Source of the DNA: Siphonodentalium dalli
Taxonomy: Eukaryota > Mollusca > Scaphopoda > Gadilida > Siphonodentaliidae
Assembly (NCBI GenBank): GCA_032622095.1
Contig: CP136069.1
Location: 3,013,462 to 3,077,461, forward strand
Direction: 5' to 3'
Length of the DNA: 64,000 nt
Part shown: positions 53,512 through 63,825 of the stretch, piece by piece
Layout of the letters: the number at the start of each line of letters is the position of its first letter
Position numbering within the stretch: position 1 is the stretch's first letter
Position numbers and translations under genes: made by a program
Notes under the pieces: model-generated
The model's input: the letters and a program-made list of their open reading frames with translations, nothing else
What the model was told of the DNA's origin: nothing
Databases searched by the model: none

Positions 53512-54787
53512 AGCATCATTGATATGTAGTTATCCCATAGGAAATGTTCAGATAATAAGTTTAACCCTTTCTATACTAAAGCATCATTGATGAGTAGTTA
53601 TCCCATAGGAAATGTTCAGATAATAAGTTTAACCCTTTCTATACTGAAGCATCATTGATATGTAGTTATCCCATAGGAAATGTTCAGCTAATAAGTTTAA
53701 CCCTTTCTATACTAAAGCATCATTGATGAGTAGTTATCCCATAGGAAATGTTCAGATAATAAGATTAACCCTTTCTATACTAAAGCATAATTGATGAGTA
53801 GTTATCACATTGGGAATGTTCAGATAATAAGTTTAACCCTTTCTATACTAAAACATAATTGATGAGTAGTTATCACATTGGGAATGTTCAGATAATAAGT
53901 TTAACCCTTTCTATACTAAAACATCATTGATGAGTAGTTATCCCATAGGAAATGTTCAGATAATAAGATTAACCCTTTCTATACTAAAGTATAATTTATG
54001 AGTAGTTATCACATTGGGAATGTTCAGATAATAAGTTTAACCCTTTCTATACTAAAGCATCATTGATGAGTAGTTATCTCATAGGAAATGTTCAGATAAT
54101 AAGATTAACCCTTTCTATACTAAAGCATCATTGATGAGTAGTTATCCCATAGGAAATGTTCAGATAATAAGATTAACCCTTTCTATACTAAAGCATCATT
54201 GATGAGTAGTTATCCCATAGGAAATGTTCAGATAATAAGTTTAACCCTTTCTATACTAAAGCATCATTGATGAGTAGTTATCCCATAGGAAATGTTCAGA
54301 TAATAAGATTAACCCTTTCTATACTAAAGCATCATTGATGAGTAGTTATACCATAGGAAATGTTCAGATAATAAGTTTAATACTTTCTATACTAAAGCAT
54401 CATTGATGAGTAGTTATCCCATAGGAAATGTTCAGATAATAAGTTTAACCCTTTCTATACTAAAGCATCGTTGATATGTAGTTATCCCATAGGAAATGTT
54501 CAGATAATAAGTTTAACCCTTTCTATACTAAATCATCATTGATGAGTAGTTATCCCATAGGAAATGTTCAGATAATAAGTTTAACCCTTTCTATACTAAA
54601 GCATCATTGATGAGTGGTTATCCCATAGGAAATGTTCAGATAATAAGTTTAACCCTTTCTATACTAAATCATCATTGATGAGTAGTTATCCCATAGGAAA
54701 TGTTCAGATAATAAGTTTAACCCTTTCTATACTAAAGCATCATTGATGAGTAGTTATCCCATAGGAAATGTTCAGATAATAAGTTAA
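53512..54787 (-). repeat. K68 satellite array 3 (inverted)
   Basis: About 19 copies of the 68-bp unit in the opposite orientation to arrays 1 and 2 (AGCATCATTGATGAGTAGTT, TTCAGATAATAAGTTTAACC, CTTTCTATACTAA). Variant subtypes (CACATTGGGAATG against CCATAGGAAATG, TAAGATTAACC against TAAGTTTAACC) alternate, suggesting multi-unit duplications. Confidence 0.95.
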
Positions 54788-55183
54788 CCCTTTACCCAAC
54801 AAACCGGCCAAAACCGGCCAAATAAAGCTTCAACAGCCTAAAATATCTTCGGTCTGTCTCAATAAAACCATACAAATATGGATATCATTGGAACCGGCTC
54901 ATTGACCACATTGTGATGGTTATAGTTATGCCCTGTTCCAATGCATTCTCTTATATATGCGAGTCGACCATAGGTCGCCTCGCATATATAAGAGAATGCA
55001 TTGGCCTAAAAAATATCTTTTTTTAACACTTTTTACCATTTTTTCTTACATTCTTTAACAATTTTTTGATAAAGAATGCGTTAAGCCAATGCATTCTCTT
55101 ATATATGCGAGGCGACCTATGGTCGACTCGCATATATAAGAGAATGCATTGGCACAGGGCCATTCTGTTGGGTAAAGGGTTAA
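54784..55183. mobile_element. A2 MITE at the end of K68
   Basis: TTAA-flanked; two HP67 hairpins at about 54,937-55,003 and 55,084-55,151. The K68 unit word TTAACCCTTT and the A2 end TTAACCCTTT coincide at the junction. Confidence 0.92.
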
Positions 55184-55272
55184 ACAAACAACCATAGGTT
55201 ATTAGCTTATGATCTAAACATTTACCTCAACAAATTAGGCTCCTTCTGCACTTTTATTTATCTATTGTTTGT

Positions 55273-55672
55273 TTAACCCTTTACCCAACAGAACGGCCCT
55301 GTGCCAATGCATTCTCTTATATATGCGAGTCGACCATAGGTCGCCTCGCATATATAAGAGAATGCATTGGCTTAACACATTAAAAATTATAAAATTGTTA
55401 AAGAATGTAAGAAAAAATGGTAAAAAGTGTTAAATTTTTTTTTTTTTTAGGCCAATGCATTCTCTTATATATGCGAGGCGACCTATGGTCGACTCGCATA
55501 TATAAGAGAATGCATTGGCACAGGGCATAACTGTAACCATCACAATGTGGTCAATGAGCCGGTTCCAATGATACCCATATTTGTATGGTTCTATTGTGAC
55601 AGACCGAAGATATTTTAGGCTGTTGAAGATTTATTTGGGCGTTTTTGGCCGGTTTGTTGGGTAAAGGGTTAA
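55273..55672. mobile_element. A2 MITE, opposite orientation
   Basis: TTAA-flanked; hairpins at about 55,304-55,370 and 55,450-55,517; oriented opposite to its neighbour 90 bp to the left, judged by the side holding CACAATGTGGTCAATGAGCC. Confidence 0.93.
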
Positions 55673-55877
55673 AGTTAAAACAAAGCTAATATTAAATCAA
55701 TAGAGGACCATTGTAGAATCACAAAAATATATAATATAAAACATGTACTAATATATCTTTATGTAAATGCAATACCCCCCACAAAAAAACTATTAATGTA
55801 AATACTACTGGTTTATATGTTGATTTAAACACTTGCAATTTAGGGCAGGTGCATACATGTACATTTACTTATACATG

Positions 55878-56094
55878 TACAGTAATGCCTTAAATAATCG
55901 ACTCCTTAACCACAGCAGAATTATGGGTAATTTTTCAGGATTTAGTCGGAAATATGGCTTCTTGTCATTCATCTAAAAGCTCTCAGTGAGAGCTTTCCGA
56001 TGAATGGCAACAAGCCATATTTCCTACTAAATCCTGAAAAATTACCCATAATTCTGCTGTGGTTAAAGAGTTGATTATTTAGGGCATTACTGTA
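55878..56094. mobile_element. B MITE
   Basis: TA-flanked full-length copy, ends CAGTAATGCCTTAAATAATC and GGGCATTACTG. Confidence 0.9.
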
Positions 56095-56256
56095 GTGTTG
56101 ATGTTTAAGAGTTTTATTTGAGAAATATATATTTATTTGCTTCCATTCCATAGAGTACGGTCTGACATTTTATGTGGAACATGAAAGCATTCCACACATA
56201 AAAATATATTATGGAAAGCAACAAAATCAACATCCATTACATATATTGTATCAACC

Positions 56257-56412
56257 GAAAGTCACTTAAATCTTGCAATTTTGAGTTGGGACCTTCGCCC
56301 ACAGTGAAATTATGAAATACCTTATTAAAGGAAGATGTAATAACTAAGAAGTATTCCAAGCATTATATTTTTTAATTTATATTTTTTTTTTACAGGTATT
56401 GTACTGGTGGAA
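56257..56412. mobile_element. R fragment
   Basis: GAGTTGGGACCTTCGCCCAC, ACCTTATTAAAGGAAGATGT and GTACTGGTGGAATA are R-family words. A B element is inserted at its right edge. Confidence 0.6.
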
Positions 56413-56582
56413 TACAGTAATGCCCTAATTAATCGACTCCTTTAACCACAGCAGAATTATGGGTAACTTTTCAGGATTTAAGTCGGAAATATGGCTTGTT
56501 GCCATATTTCCAACTAAATCCTGAAAAGTTATCCATAATTCTGCTGTGGTTAAAGGAGTCGATTATTCAGGGCATTACTGTA
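56413..56582. mobile_element. B MITE, shortened centre
   Basis: TA-flanked in GGTGGAATA, element, TATCATTG. The central ATTCATCGGAAAGCTCTC segment is deleted. Confidence 0.88.
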
Positions 56583-57165
56583 TCATTGCAGAGAACTTTG
56601 GTAGATTTCACGCTACAAAACTGTTATTTATTTATTTTGAACAGAAATTGAAGGATTAATTGATTAATGTTAGTTAAATTTGTTACCTTTGTCGTCTCCT
56701 GAATTTTAATTCCAGAAGCATGTTTTCAACACAACAGAACACAGACACAACAACAAATGAATCCACATTTAGAACGAGCTTATTTTGCCAGATAATTTTA
56801 TTTTCGCCCCAAGGTGAGTAACGGTGACCTCATATTAAACTCTGGAGGGCATGCTAAAACCTTTTGTTCGTTTTATCTACATCTCCAAATTTTTTGTGGA
56901 ATATTATAAATTCTATAGTGTATAAATTAGCTGGCCAATTAAATCCAGATATCTGTATTAGTTTACAGCCCGGAGGCATGATGTTTTACGATCCGATCTA
57001 TGATAGGTGACATTTTATCATGGGACCTTGTCTTTCTTATGTAGCTACAACTGATCCTTCCCTATTGTTTGCTCAGTGGGTTTATGACACCTTAACTGAG
57101 TATTATTATTGTAGAAAGGGTAATTTAGTGCAGGCATAAAATCAGGGGGTGACCATCAAAGTAAT
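56583..57165. other. Unassigned stretch
   Basis: No gene, RNA or repeat family recognised. Confidence 0.35.
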
Positions 57166-57825
57166 ACAGTAATGCCCTAATTAACCCCTATGGTGCCCCT
57201 CACAGACAGGAGCAGACAACAGTCAGTAATAGATCATTCTATCTGTGTGGGGCTCTCTATGGGAGTTAGCCATATATACATGTAGTAGAGATTCATAGGA
57301 CGATCTACAGTAATGCCCTCGGGGAGAGCTTTCCAATGAATGGCAACAAGCCATATTTCCGACTAAATCCTGAAAATTTACCCATAATTCTGCTGTGTTT
57401 AACCCTTTACCCAACAAACCGGCCAAAACCGGCCAAATAAAGCTTCAACAGCCTAAAATATCTTCGGTCTGTCTCAATAGAACCATACAAATATGGATAT
57501 CATTGGAACCGGCTCCTTGACCACATTGTGATAGTTACAGTTATGCCCTGTGCCAATGCATTCTCTTATATATGCGAGTCGACCATAGGTCGCCTCGCAT
57601 ATATAAGAGAATGCATTGGCCTAAAAAATATCTTTTTTTAACACTTTTTACCATTTTTTCTTACATTCTTTAACAATTTTATAATTTTTAATGTGTTAAG
57701 CCAATGCATTCTCTTATATATGCGAGGCGACCTATGGTCGACTCGCATATATAAGAGAATGCATTGGCACAGGGCCCTTCTGTTGGGTAAAGGGTTAAGG
57801 AGTCGATTATTTAGGGCATTACTGC
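57166..57825. mobile_element. B MITE broken by L-type and A2 insertions
   Basis: The B left end CAGTAATGCCCTAATTAA is followed by an L hairpin (57,181-57,268) and R-like words. The B right arm (57,318-57,398) is interrupted at TTAA by an A2 (57,399-57,798), then ends GGAGTCGATTATTTAGGGCA and TTACTG. Confidence 0.7.
57399..57798. mobile_element. A2 MITE nested in B
   Basis: TTAA-flanked with two HP67 hairpins (57,552-57,619 and 57,699-57,766). It uses the same B site as the copy at 28,397. Confidence 0.93.
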
Positions 57826-57869
57826 ATCTTTATCAGTGGTATTGGGACAAACCCAGAACAATGTTGTTA

Positions 57870-58073
57870 ATTTGCAGGCTAGCATCACCCAATTCACCCG
57901 CTAGGGATCTCATTCTATTTGTGCCTCATCTTCTGGGAAGTATCCTAATTTGCGGAAGATAAAATGCATAATCGTGGTGACTAATGGGTGAACATCACCA
58001 ACTTCAAATATTTCCGACTAAATCCTGATAATTCTGCTGTGGTAAAGGAGTTGATTATTTAGGGCATTACTGC
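57870..58073. mobile_element. C and B fragments
   Basis: A C arm and middle (GGCTAGCATCACCCAATTCA, GGTGAACATCACCAACTTCA) run into a B right half (ATTTCCGACTAAATCCTGAT to GGGCATTACTG). Confidence 0.65.
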
Positions 58074-58096
58074 ACATACATGTACTAGTATACAAG

Positions 58097-58855
58097 GTAG
58101 ATCATGCCATGACTCTCTACTATGGATACTGCCCATAGAGATCATATTCCACCAGTACAAAACCTGGGAGCTTTTTGAAGTTTTGACAGGGAACCTTATA
58201 CATGTATACATATAATCGAAAAAATAACACGAGGAATATATTTCTTTGTTATTATCTCTTTCTTAATAATGTACATGTACTTCACTGTAGGTGAAGGTCC
58301 CAACTCGAAATTTCATGATTTAAGTGACTTTGTGAACAATTTTGCTTCGCGTTTCTTATAATTACCCTGGATATAATTAATTCAATGTTTATTGCGATAT
58401 CGGCTCACAAAAACCACAGAAAAAACATGCAATGTCGAGTTGGGACCTTCAAATATAGTGAAGTACACTATTAACCCTTTGAGTGCCAGGTCGATTTTTG
58501 TATCAACCCATATATCCTGTGCCAATGCATTCTCTTATATATGCGAGTTGACCATAGGTCGCCTCGCATATATAAGAGAATGCATTGGCCTAACAATTAT
58601 TTATTTTTTACAATTTTTTACAATTTTAATATATTTTATTATATTCTTTAACAGACTTATTGTGTAGGTTTAGGGCCGATTAGATCGGCCCCTGGCACTC
58701 AAAGGGTTAAGGAACAGATAATAACTAAGAAATATTTTCCCCGTGTTATTTTTTTAAGGTTCCCTCAACTTCCCTGTCAAAACTTGGTGGAATATACTGG
58801 TGGAATATGATCTCTACGGATGTTAGCCAGAGTAGAGATTCATGGCATGATCTAC
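58097..58855. mobile_element. R foldback element, with A1 inside
   Basis: Ends GTAGATCATGCCATGACTCT and AGAGATTCATGGCATGATCT plus AC. Mirrored interior: GACAGGGAACCTTA/AAGGTTCCCT and GGTGAAGGTCCCAACTCGAA/GTCGAGTTGGGACCTTCAAA. An A1 (58,471-58,710) splits CACTATTAAGGAACAG at TTAA; the uninterrupted site is visible in R at 34.76 kb. Confidence 0.8.
58471..58710. mobile_element. A1 MITE nested in R
   Basis: TTAA-flanked A1 with one HP67 (58,522-58,588). Confidence 0.93.
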
Positions 58856-58915
58856 ATGTAGTATACCAGGTAACCTTAGTTTATCATGGCAGATTTGAGT
58901 TTGGCTTAACCCTTT

Positions 58916-59158
58916 GAGTGCCAGGGGCCGATCTCATCGGCCCTAAACCTACAAAATAAGTCTGTTAAAGAATATAAGAATAAATTATTAAAATTGTAAA
59001 AAATTGTAAAAAAAAAAAAAAAAAAAAAAAATTGTTAGGCCAATGCATTCTCTTATATATGCGAGGCGACCTATGGTCGACTCGCATATATAAGAGAATG
59101 CATTGGCACAGGGTATATGGGTTGATACAAAAATCGGACCTGGCACTCAAAGGGTTAA
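58916..59158. mobile_element. A1 MITE
   Basis: TTAA-flanked; one HP67 (59,038-59,104); an A run of about 22 bases next to it. Confidence 0.93.
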
Positions 59159-59174
59159 AATTAGTTAGGTCATG

Positions 59175-59300
59175 ACTAAGTGGGATAGCGTCACTAAATT
59201 CACCCTCTAGGGACCTCATTCTACAAATGACAGCCACACTAAATTCACCCTCTAGGGACCTCATTCTACAAATGACAGCCCCATTAAACTCAGACTTGAT
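59175..59300. mobile_element. C-family right end, duplicated
   Basis: CACTAAATTCACCCTCTAGG, GACCTCATTCTACAAATGAC and AGCC appear twice in direct tandem (about 59,190-59,235 and 59,236-59,282). Confidence 0.7.
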
Positions 59301-59444
59301 CTTTTGAATCCTAAATACGAGCTACATTCCACGTACATGTACAACCTGAAAATAGCCTGAATATCGCATGTACCAGAAGGAGGGTTTGGGGATTTGGGGG
59401 GGGGGGGAGTGATTGGGGAGATGACACCCTCCCACATTTTAAAT

Positions 59445-59879
59445 TTAACCCTTTAACCAACAAAACGCCCAGAAAAATATCCCAAATGAAGCTGCAACAG
59501 CCTAAATTATCTTGGGTCTGTCTCAATAGAACCATACAAATATGGATATCATTGGAACCGGCTCATTGACCACATTGTGATAGTTACTGTTATGCCCTGT
59601 GCCAATGCATATATAATATAAGAGAATGCATTGGCCTAAAAAACATTCATTTTTTAACACTTTTTACCATTTTTTCTTACATTCTTTAACAATTCTATAA
59701 TTTTTTATTACATTTTTTAACAATTTTTCTAATATTTTTCTACATTCTTTGACAATTTTATCATTTTTAATATGTGTTAAGCTAATGCATTCTCTTATAT
59801 ATGCGAGGCGACCTATGGTCGACTCGCATATATAAGAGAATGCATTGGCACAGGGCCGTTTTGTTGGGTAAAGGGTTAA
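59445..59879. mobile_element. A2 MITE, variant end
   Basis: TTAA-flanked; left end TTAACCCTTTAACCAACAAA has one substitution. The left HP67 is reduced to a minimal hairpin (59,602-59,632); the right one is complete (59,782-59,849). Confidence 0.9.
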
Positions 59880-60044
59880 AGGGAATAAAATCCATTGATC
59901 AATGGGATTACAAAACGGTTTAAAAACAGGTAGTTTACAATGAATCGGAATTTCGTAAATCATGAGATTCCTCCACAGCTACCTACATGTACAGAGAGAG
60001 ATTCGTCCATATCAGACCACAAGCACACAGCTACCTACATGTAC

Positions 60045-60156
60045 AGTGAGAGCTTTCCGATGAATAGCAACAAGCCATATTCCGACTAAATCCTGAAAAG
60101 TTACCCATAATTCTGCTGTGGTTAAGGAGTGGATTATTTATGGCATTACTGTACAT
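60045..60156. mobile_element. B MITE right half
   Basis: GAGAGCTTTCCGATGAATAG through GGCATTACTGTA. The left arm is missing and replaced by ACATGTACAGT. Confidence 0.75.
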
Positions 60157-61574
60157 ACAGTACTGGTACATGTATGTATAGTGAGAATCATCGATTTTAG
60201 ACCACAAGCACATACAATGTTCTGTTATGCCCTAAGTAAATGACCCATTAACTGCAGTTATAATCCGTTTACAACTGCGGTTAAACCGTAACCGCAGTTA
60301 TTTGCTGTAACTGCGGTGGCATCGCAGTTACATGCGGTTAGGTTACCGCAGTTAATAACCCTTAACTGCGGTTACACCGCACGTAAACGTTAACCTTCCG
60401 GTATTTGAATATTTAATGGTGCATCTATCAGTGTACATGTATGTTATCATTTTGTGTTTTAGCGATCACAGCAAAGTGGTAACTTCATAATCGACCAGGA
60501 GTTGATTGTATGTTTTTGTTATCACCATCGGTACTCAACACGATATATTTTATGTTTTAATCCCGACTTGTTGAAATCTGTATAATTTTGACGTATATGT
60601 TCCAGTATACGTCCGTTGTTCGGCTTGTGAAAAAATACATGCTTATGTTTGAAGCAAAGTAGAGTGCTGAATTTAATACTAGTAATAGTACATACGCAAT
60701 TCGCGAATCTAGCTGGCGTGTCACGTTTGTAGTTAATTATGATTATATAGCAACGAATGCAAGATCGGAAAACTTAAATATCGGTTTCCGATATCTGATA
60801 ATGCCCGATGTTTGAAGAGTGCGGTTGTTCCGTTTAAACGCATTTTGTGACTATGTATTGTTTCTCTCACTTTACATTTATGATGCATGTGTGGGACTCT
60901 AACCCCCACTTTATATTATTATATAATTATCCACTCGAATCCATTTGAAATTCAGTGGCCATTTGATCCGTTTGAATGCGTTTTTTTCCGTTTTGCGGTT
61001 GTTCCATTTTAAACGCGTTTTCCTTACATTGAAAGTGACCGGCACTCGTCAGCTAAATTGCCGAATAATTATATTTATATATAAATATTTATTTTATCGA
61101 TGGTTAAAGTCGAAAATGGGCCGTAAGGATTCCGATTACCCGTCGGGGTTAGCCCAACTGTTATTTTCACCAAAAGGCTACTATAAAGTATACAACATTA
61201 TAATAAAAAGAAATCCAAAAATAAATAAAACACACAAAAACACTTTTATTTTTTCATCACAATCTTCCGTTTACCCAAAACATAAAATATTGGTATATGA
61301 ATGTCTGTTCTATTTATCCAAAATAAATAGAAGATCCACAGCAAAAAATATTGATATTGAAAGGGACACTGGCATGTTATTTGTGCTAACTTAATTGTCT
61401 AACGAGCATGGCAACTAAAACATGACACGCCATATGGTATCTGTTCCATTAAGAGCGACATATACCGGTTTAACCGCAACGTATCCGTTTTAACCGCACA
61501 ATTTATTCGGTTCTCTTGCGTTTTAAACGCATCTTATAGCCGCATCGCAGCAATGCACGATCGCGGCAATGCAC

Positions 61575-62165
61575 ACCCACACCATACATACCCACACCAT
61601 ACATACCCACACCATACATACCTCCATGATACATACCCACACTATACATACCCATACTATACATACCAACACTATACATACCCATACTATGCATACCCAC
61701 ACTACACAAAGCCACACTATACATACCCACACTATACACACTATACATACCCACACTATACATAGCCACACTATACATACCCACACTATACATACCCACA
61801 CTATACATAGCCACACTATACATACCCACACTATACATACCCACACTATACATACCCACACTATACATACCCACACTATACATACCCACACTATACATAG
61901 CCACACTATACATACCCACACTATACATACCCACACTATACATAGCCACACTATACATACCCACACTATACATACCCACACTATACATACTCACACAATG
62001 CATACCACCACTATACATAACCACGCTATACATACCCCCACTATACATACCCAGGATACATACCCCCACGATACCTACCCACTATACATACCCACTATAC
62101 ATACCCACGATACATACCCACACTATTCATACCCACACGATAAATACCCCACGATACATACCCAC
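61575..62165 (+). repeat. 15-bp minisatellite inside P
   Basis: About 38 copies of CCCACACTATACATA with point variants and a few short units (an extra CACTATACA at about 61,730). It is absent from P copy 1. The 152-215 residue frames on both strands follow from the 15-bp period and are not genes. Confidence 0.95.
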
Positions 62166-62456
62166 TGTGATGTGTGTTTCCATGTAGTCTACTTTCTCAT
62201 GGTTGTTTGTTTGTGACATATTTACTTTCTGAATATCTGATCCCAGTTATGGGAGTAATTTCACATCATTAATGACTAGATAATAACACAACATGAATTC
62301 CCATATACCTATTTGTTTATTACACTTTCAATCGGCCTACCATTTTATGAAATTACAATTGATAAATGATAAGAATGTTGATCTAATCTATGATAATGTA
62401 GTGGGTGGGAAAACAATGTCAGATGGGTCAGAAGCCACCAGAGAGCCACTTTAAGC

Positions 62457-62590
62457 TTCCAATGTCAGAAAATTTTCCCCGGGGGTCCTCTCGTGCTCTC
62501 TCCCACCGACGCCTTCGGCGTCGGGTCATCTCTTCGCGATGAATGGTTATACCCCCCCCAATAAAATTTGCTTGCTACGCCCCTGGATGG
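62457..62590 (-). mobile_element. hAT-like end remnant
   Basis: Read on the minus strand it starts CAGGGGCGTAGCAAGC, has G-rich subterminal sequence and a GACGCCGAAGGCGTC hairpin. It resembles the ends of the element at 22,608-23,262. Only this end is visible, so the boundary on the left is unknown. Confidence 0.5.
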
Positions 62591-62776
62591 GCTATTTACT
62601 TAGGGCATAACAGTAGTTACCTACCGCTACATACAGTACAGTACCGATATGTGCCATTATGTGGTGAGATTCATCTATATTGGACAACAAGCACACAGCT
62701 ATGTGTACCTACTGGTACATACAGTATGTGGTAAAAAAATTGAGGTACCAGTGGTTTAAAGTATGACATTGCACCA

Positions 62777-63031
62777 TTAACCCTTTCAGTGCCAGGTCCG
62801 ATTTTTGTATCAACCCATATATCCTGTGCCAATGCATTCTCTTATATATGCGAGTCGACCAAAGGTTGCCTCGCATATATAAGAGAATGCATTGGCCTAA
62901 CAATTTTTCATCATTTGTTATTATTTTTTACAATTTTTTACAATTTTAATAATTTTTTCTTATATTCTTTAACAGAAATTATTTTTTATTTTTTTTAGGG
63001 CCGATTTTACCCCTGGCACTGAAAGGGTTAA
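62777..63031. mobile_element. A1 subtype MITE
   Basis: TTAA-flanked with the TTAACCCTTTCAGTGCCAGG variant end shared with 567-1,048; one HP67 (62,829-62,894) with two loop changes. Confidence 0.92.
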
Positions 63032-63223
63032 ACACCAGAAGCCCTGACTTATGACCAGAAGCTCGCCTGGTAGTGCCAGACGATGGCTCCTTGTTATCAT
63101 CTGTATATCTCGAAATAAACTAACACAAGTACTCGACCCATACGAAATGCGGCCAGAGGCGCCACGAACGAGGTTCAATCGAGTGCCGTGAACGAGGAGC
63201 AATCGAGCCAATCTAAGCTGCAG

Positions 63224-63400
63224 CCCAGAAACAATTGTGAACAGATCTCAACCACCTGCGTCGCCGATAGCAACAAGAGTCTAATCAAAACTAGGCCGCC
63301 AGAAACAATCATGAACAGACCTCAACCACCTGCATCGCCGATAGCAACAAGAGTCTAATCAAAACTAGGCTACCAGAAACAATCGTAAACGCACCCCAAC
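63224..63400 (+). repeat. 74-bp tandem repeat
   Basis: About 2.4 copies; starts of CCAGAAACAAT lie 74 bp apart (63,224, 63,298 and 63,372). The unit also has CAACCACCTGCRTCGCCGAT and AGAGTCTAATCAAAACTAGG. Confidence 0.9.
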
Positions 63401-63476
63401 TACTGTACATGTACTAGTACCTCAGTCGCCGACAACACAAAAAGTACATACAGTAATGTTGATGGGCAATATATAA

Positions 63477-63678
63477 AGTAATGCTCTAATTAAATGACCC
63501 CTTAACCACAGCAGAATTATGGGTAACTTTTCAGGATTTAGTCGGAAATATGGAAATATGGCTTGTTGCCCGAGAGATTTCCAATGAATGGCAACAAGCC
63601 ATATTTCCGACAAAATCCTGAAAAGTTACCCATAATTTTGCTGTGGTTAAGGAGTCGCTTATTTAGGGCATTACTATA
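63477..63678. mobile_element. B MITE, asymmetrical centre
   Basis: Ends AAAGTAATGCTCTAATTAAA and GGGCATTACTATA, each mutated. The right arm is complete, and the left lacks ATTCATCGGAAAG at the centre. Confidence 0.8.
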
Positions 63679-63769
63679 TTGGATTCTCTTCATCTGCACC
63701 GAGACTTACTTAGTAATTATACATGTACATGAAAGGGTTAATAATCGAGATGATACATGTATATAAAGT

Positions 63770-63825
63770 TTAAGTGGGCTAGGCATCACCAAATTCACCC
63801 TCTGGGGACCTCATTCTGTTCTGAG
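63770..63825. mobile_element. C-family half hairpin
   Basis: GTGGGCTAGGCATCACCAAA through GACCTCATTCTG only. Confidence 0.65.

Larger units (their letters stand above)
60229..62612 (-). mobile_element. Dispersed element P, copy 2 (both ends)
   Basis: Ends CTGTTATGCCCTAAGTAAAT and ATTTACTTAGGGCATAACAG form 20-bp perfect inverted repeats. Positions of about 60.5-61.5 kb match P copy 1 (12.0-13.1 kb) in reverse. Subterminal sequence at 60,255-60,385 is packed with TAACTGCGGTTA/TAACCGCAGTTA-type palindromes. A 15-bp minisatellite and a hAT-like remnant lie inside the right side. The 149-residue frame at 60,945-61,394 is not conserved in copy 1. No clear target duplication was found. Confidence 0.75.

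Noticed and set aside
60945-61394. 149-residue frame in element P as a transposase
   Set aside because: The matching region in P copy 1 does not keep the frame, and no transposase motif is visible.
61503-62216. Frames rich in YSVGM, VCIVW or HTHTI repeats
   Set aside because: Product of the 15-bp minisatellite period; no signal for a real gene.
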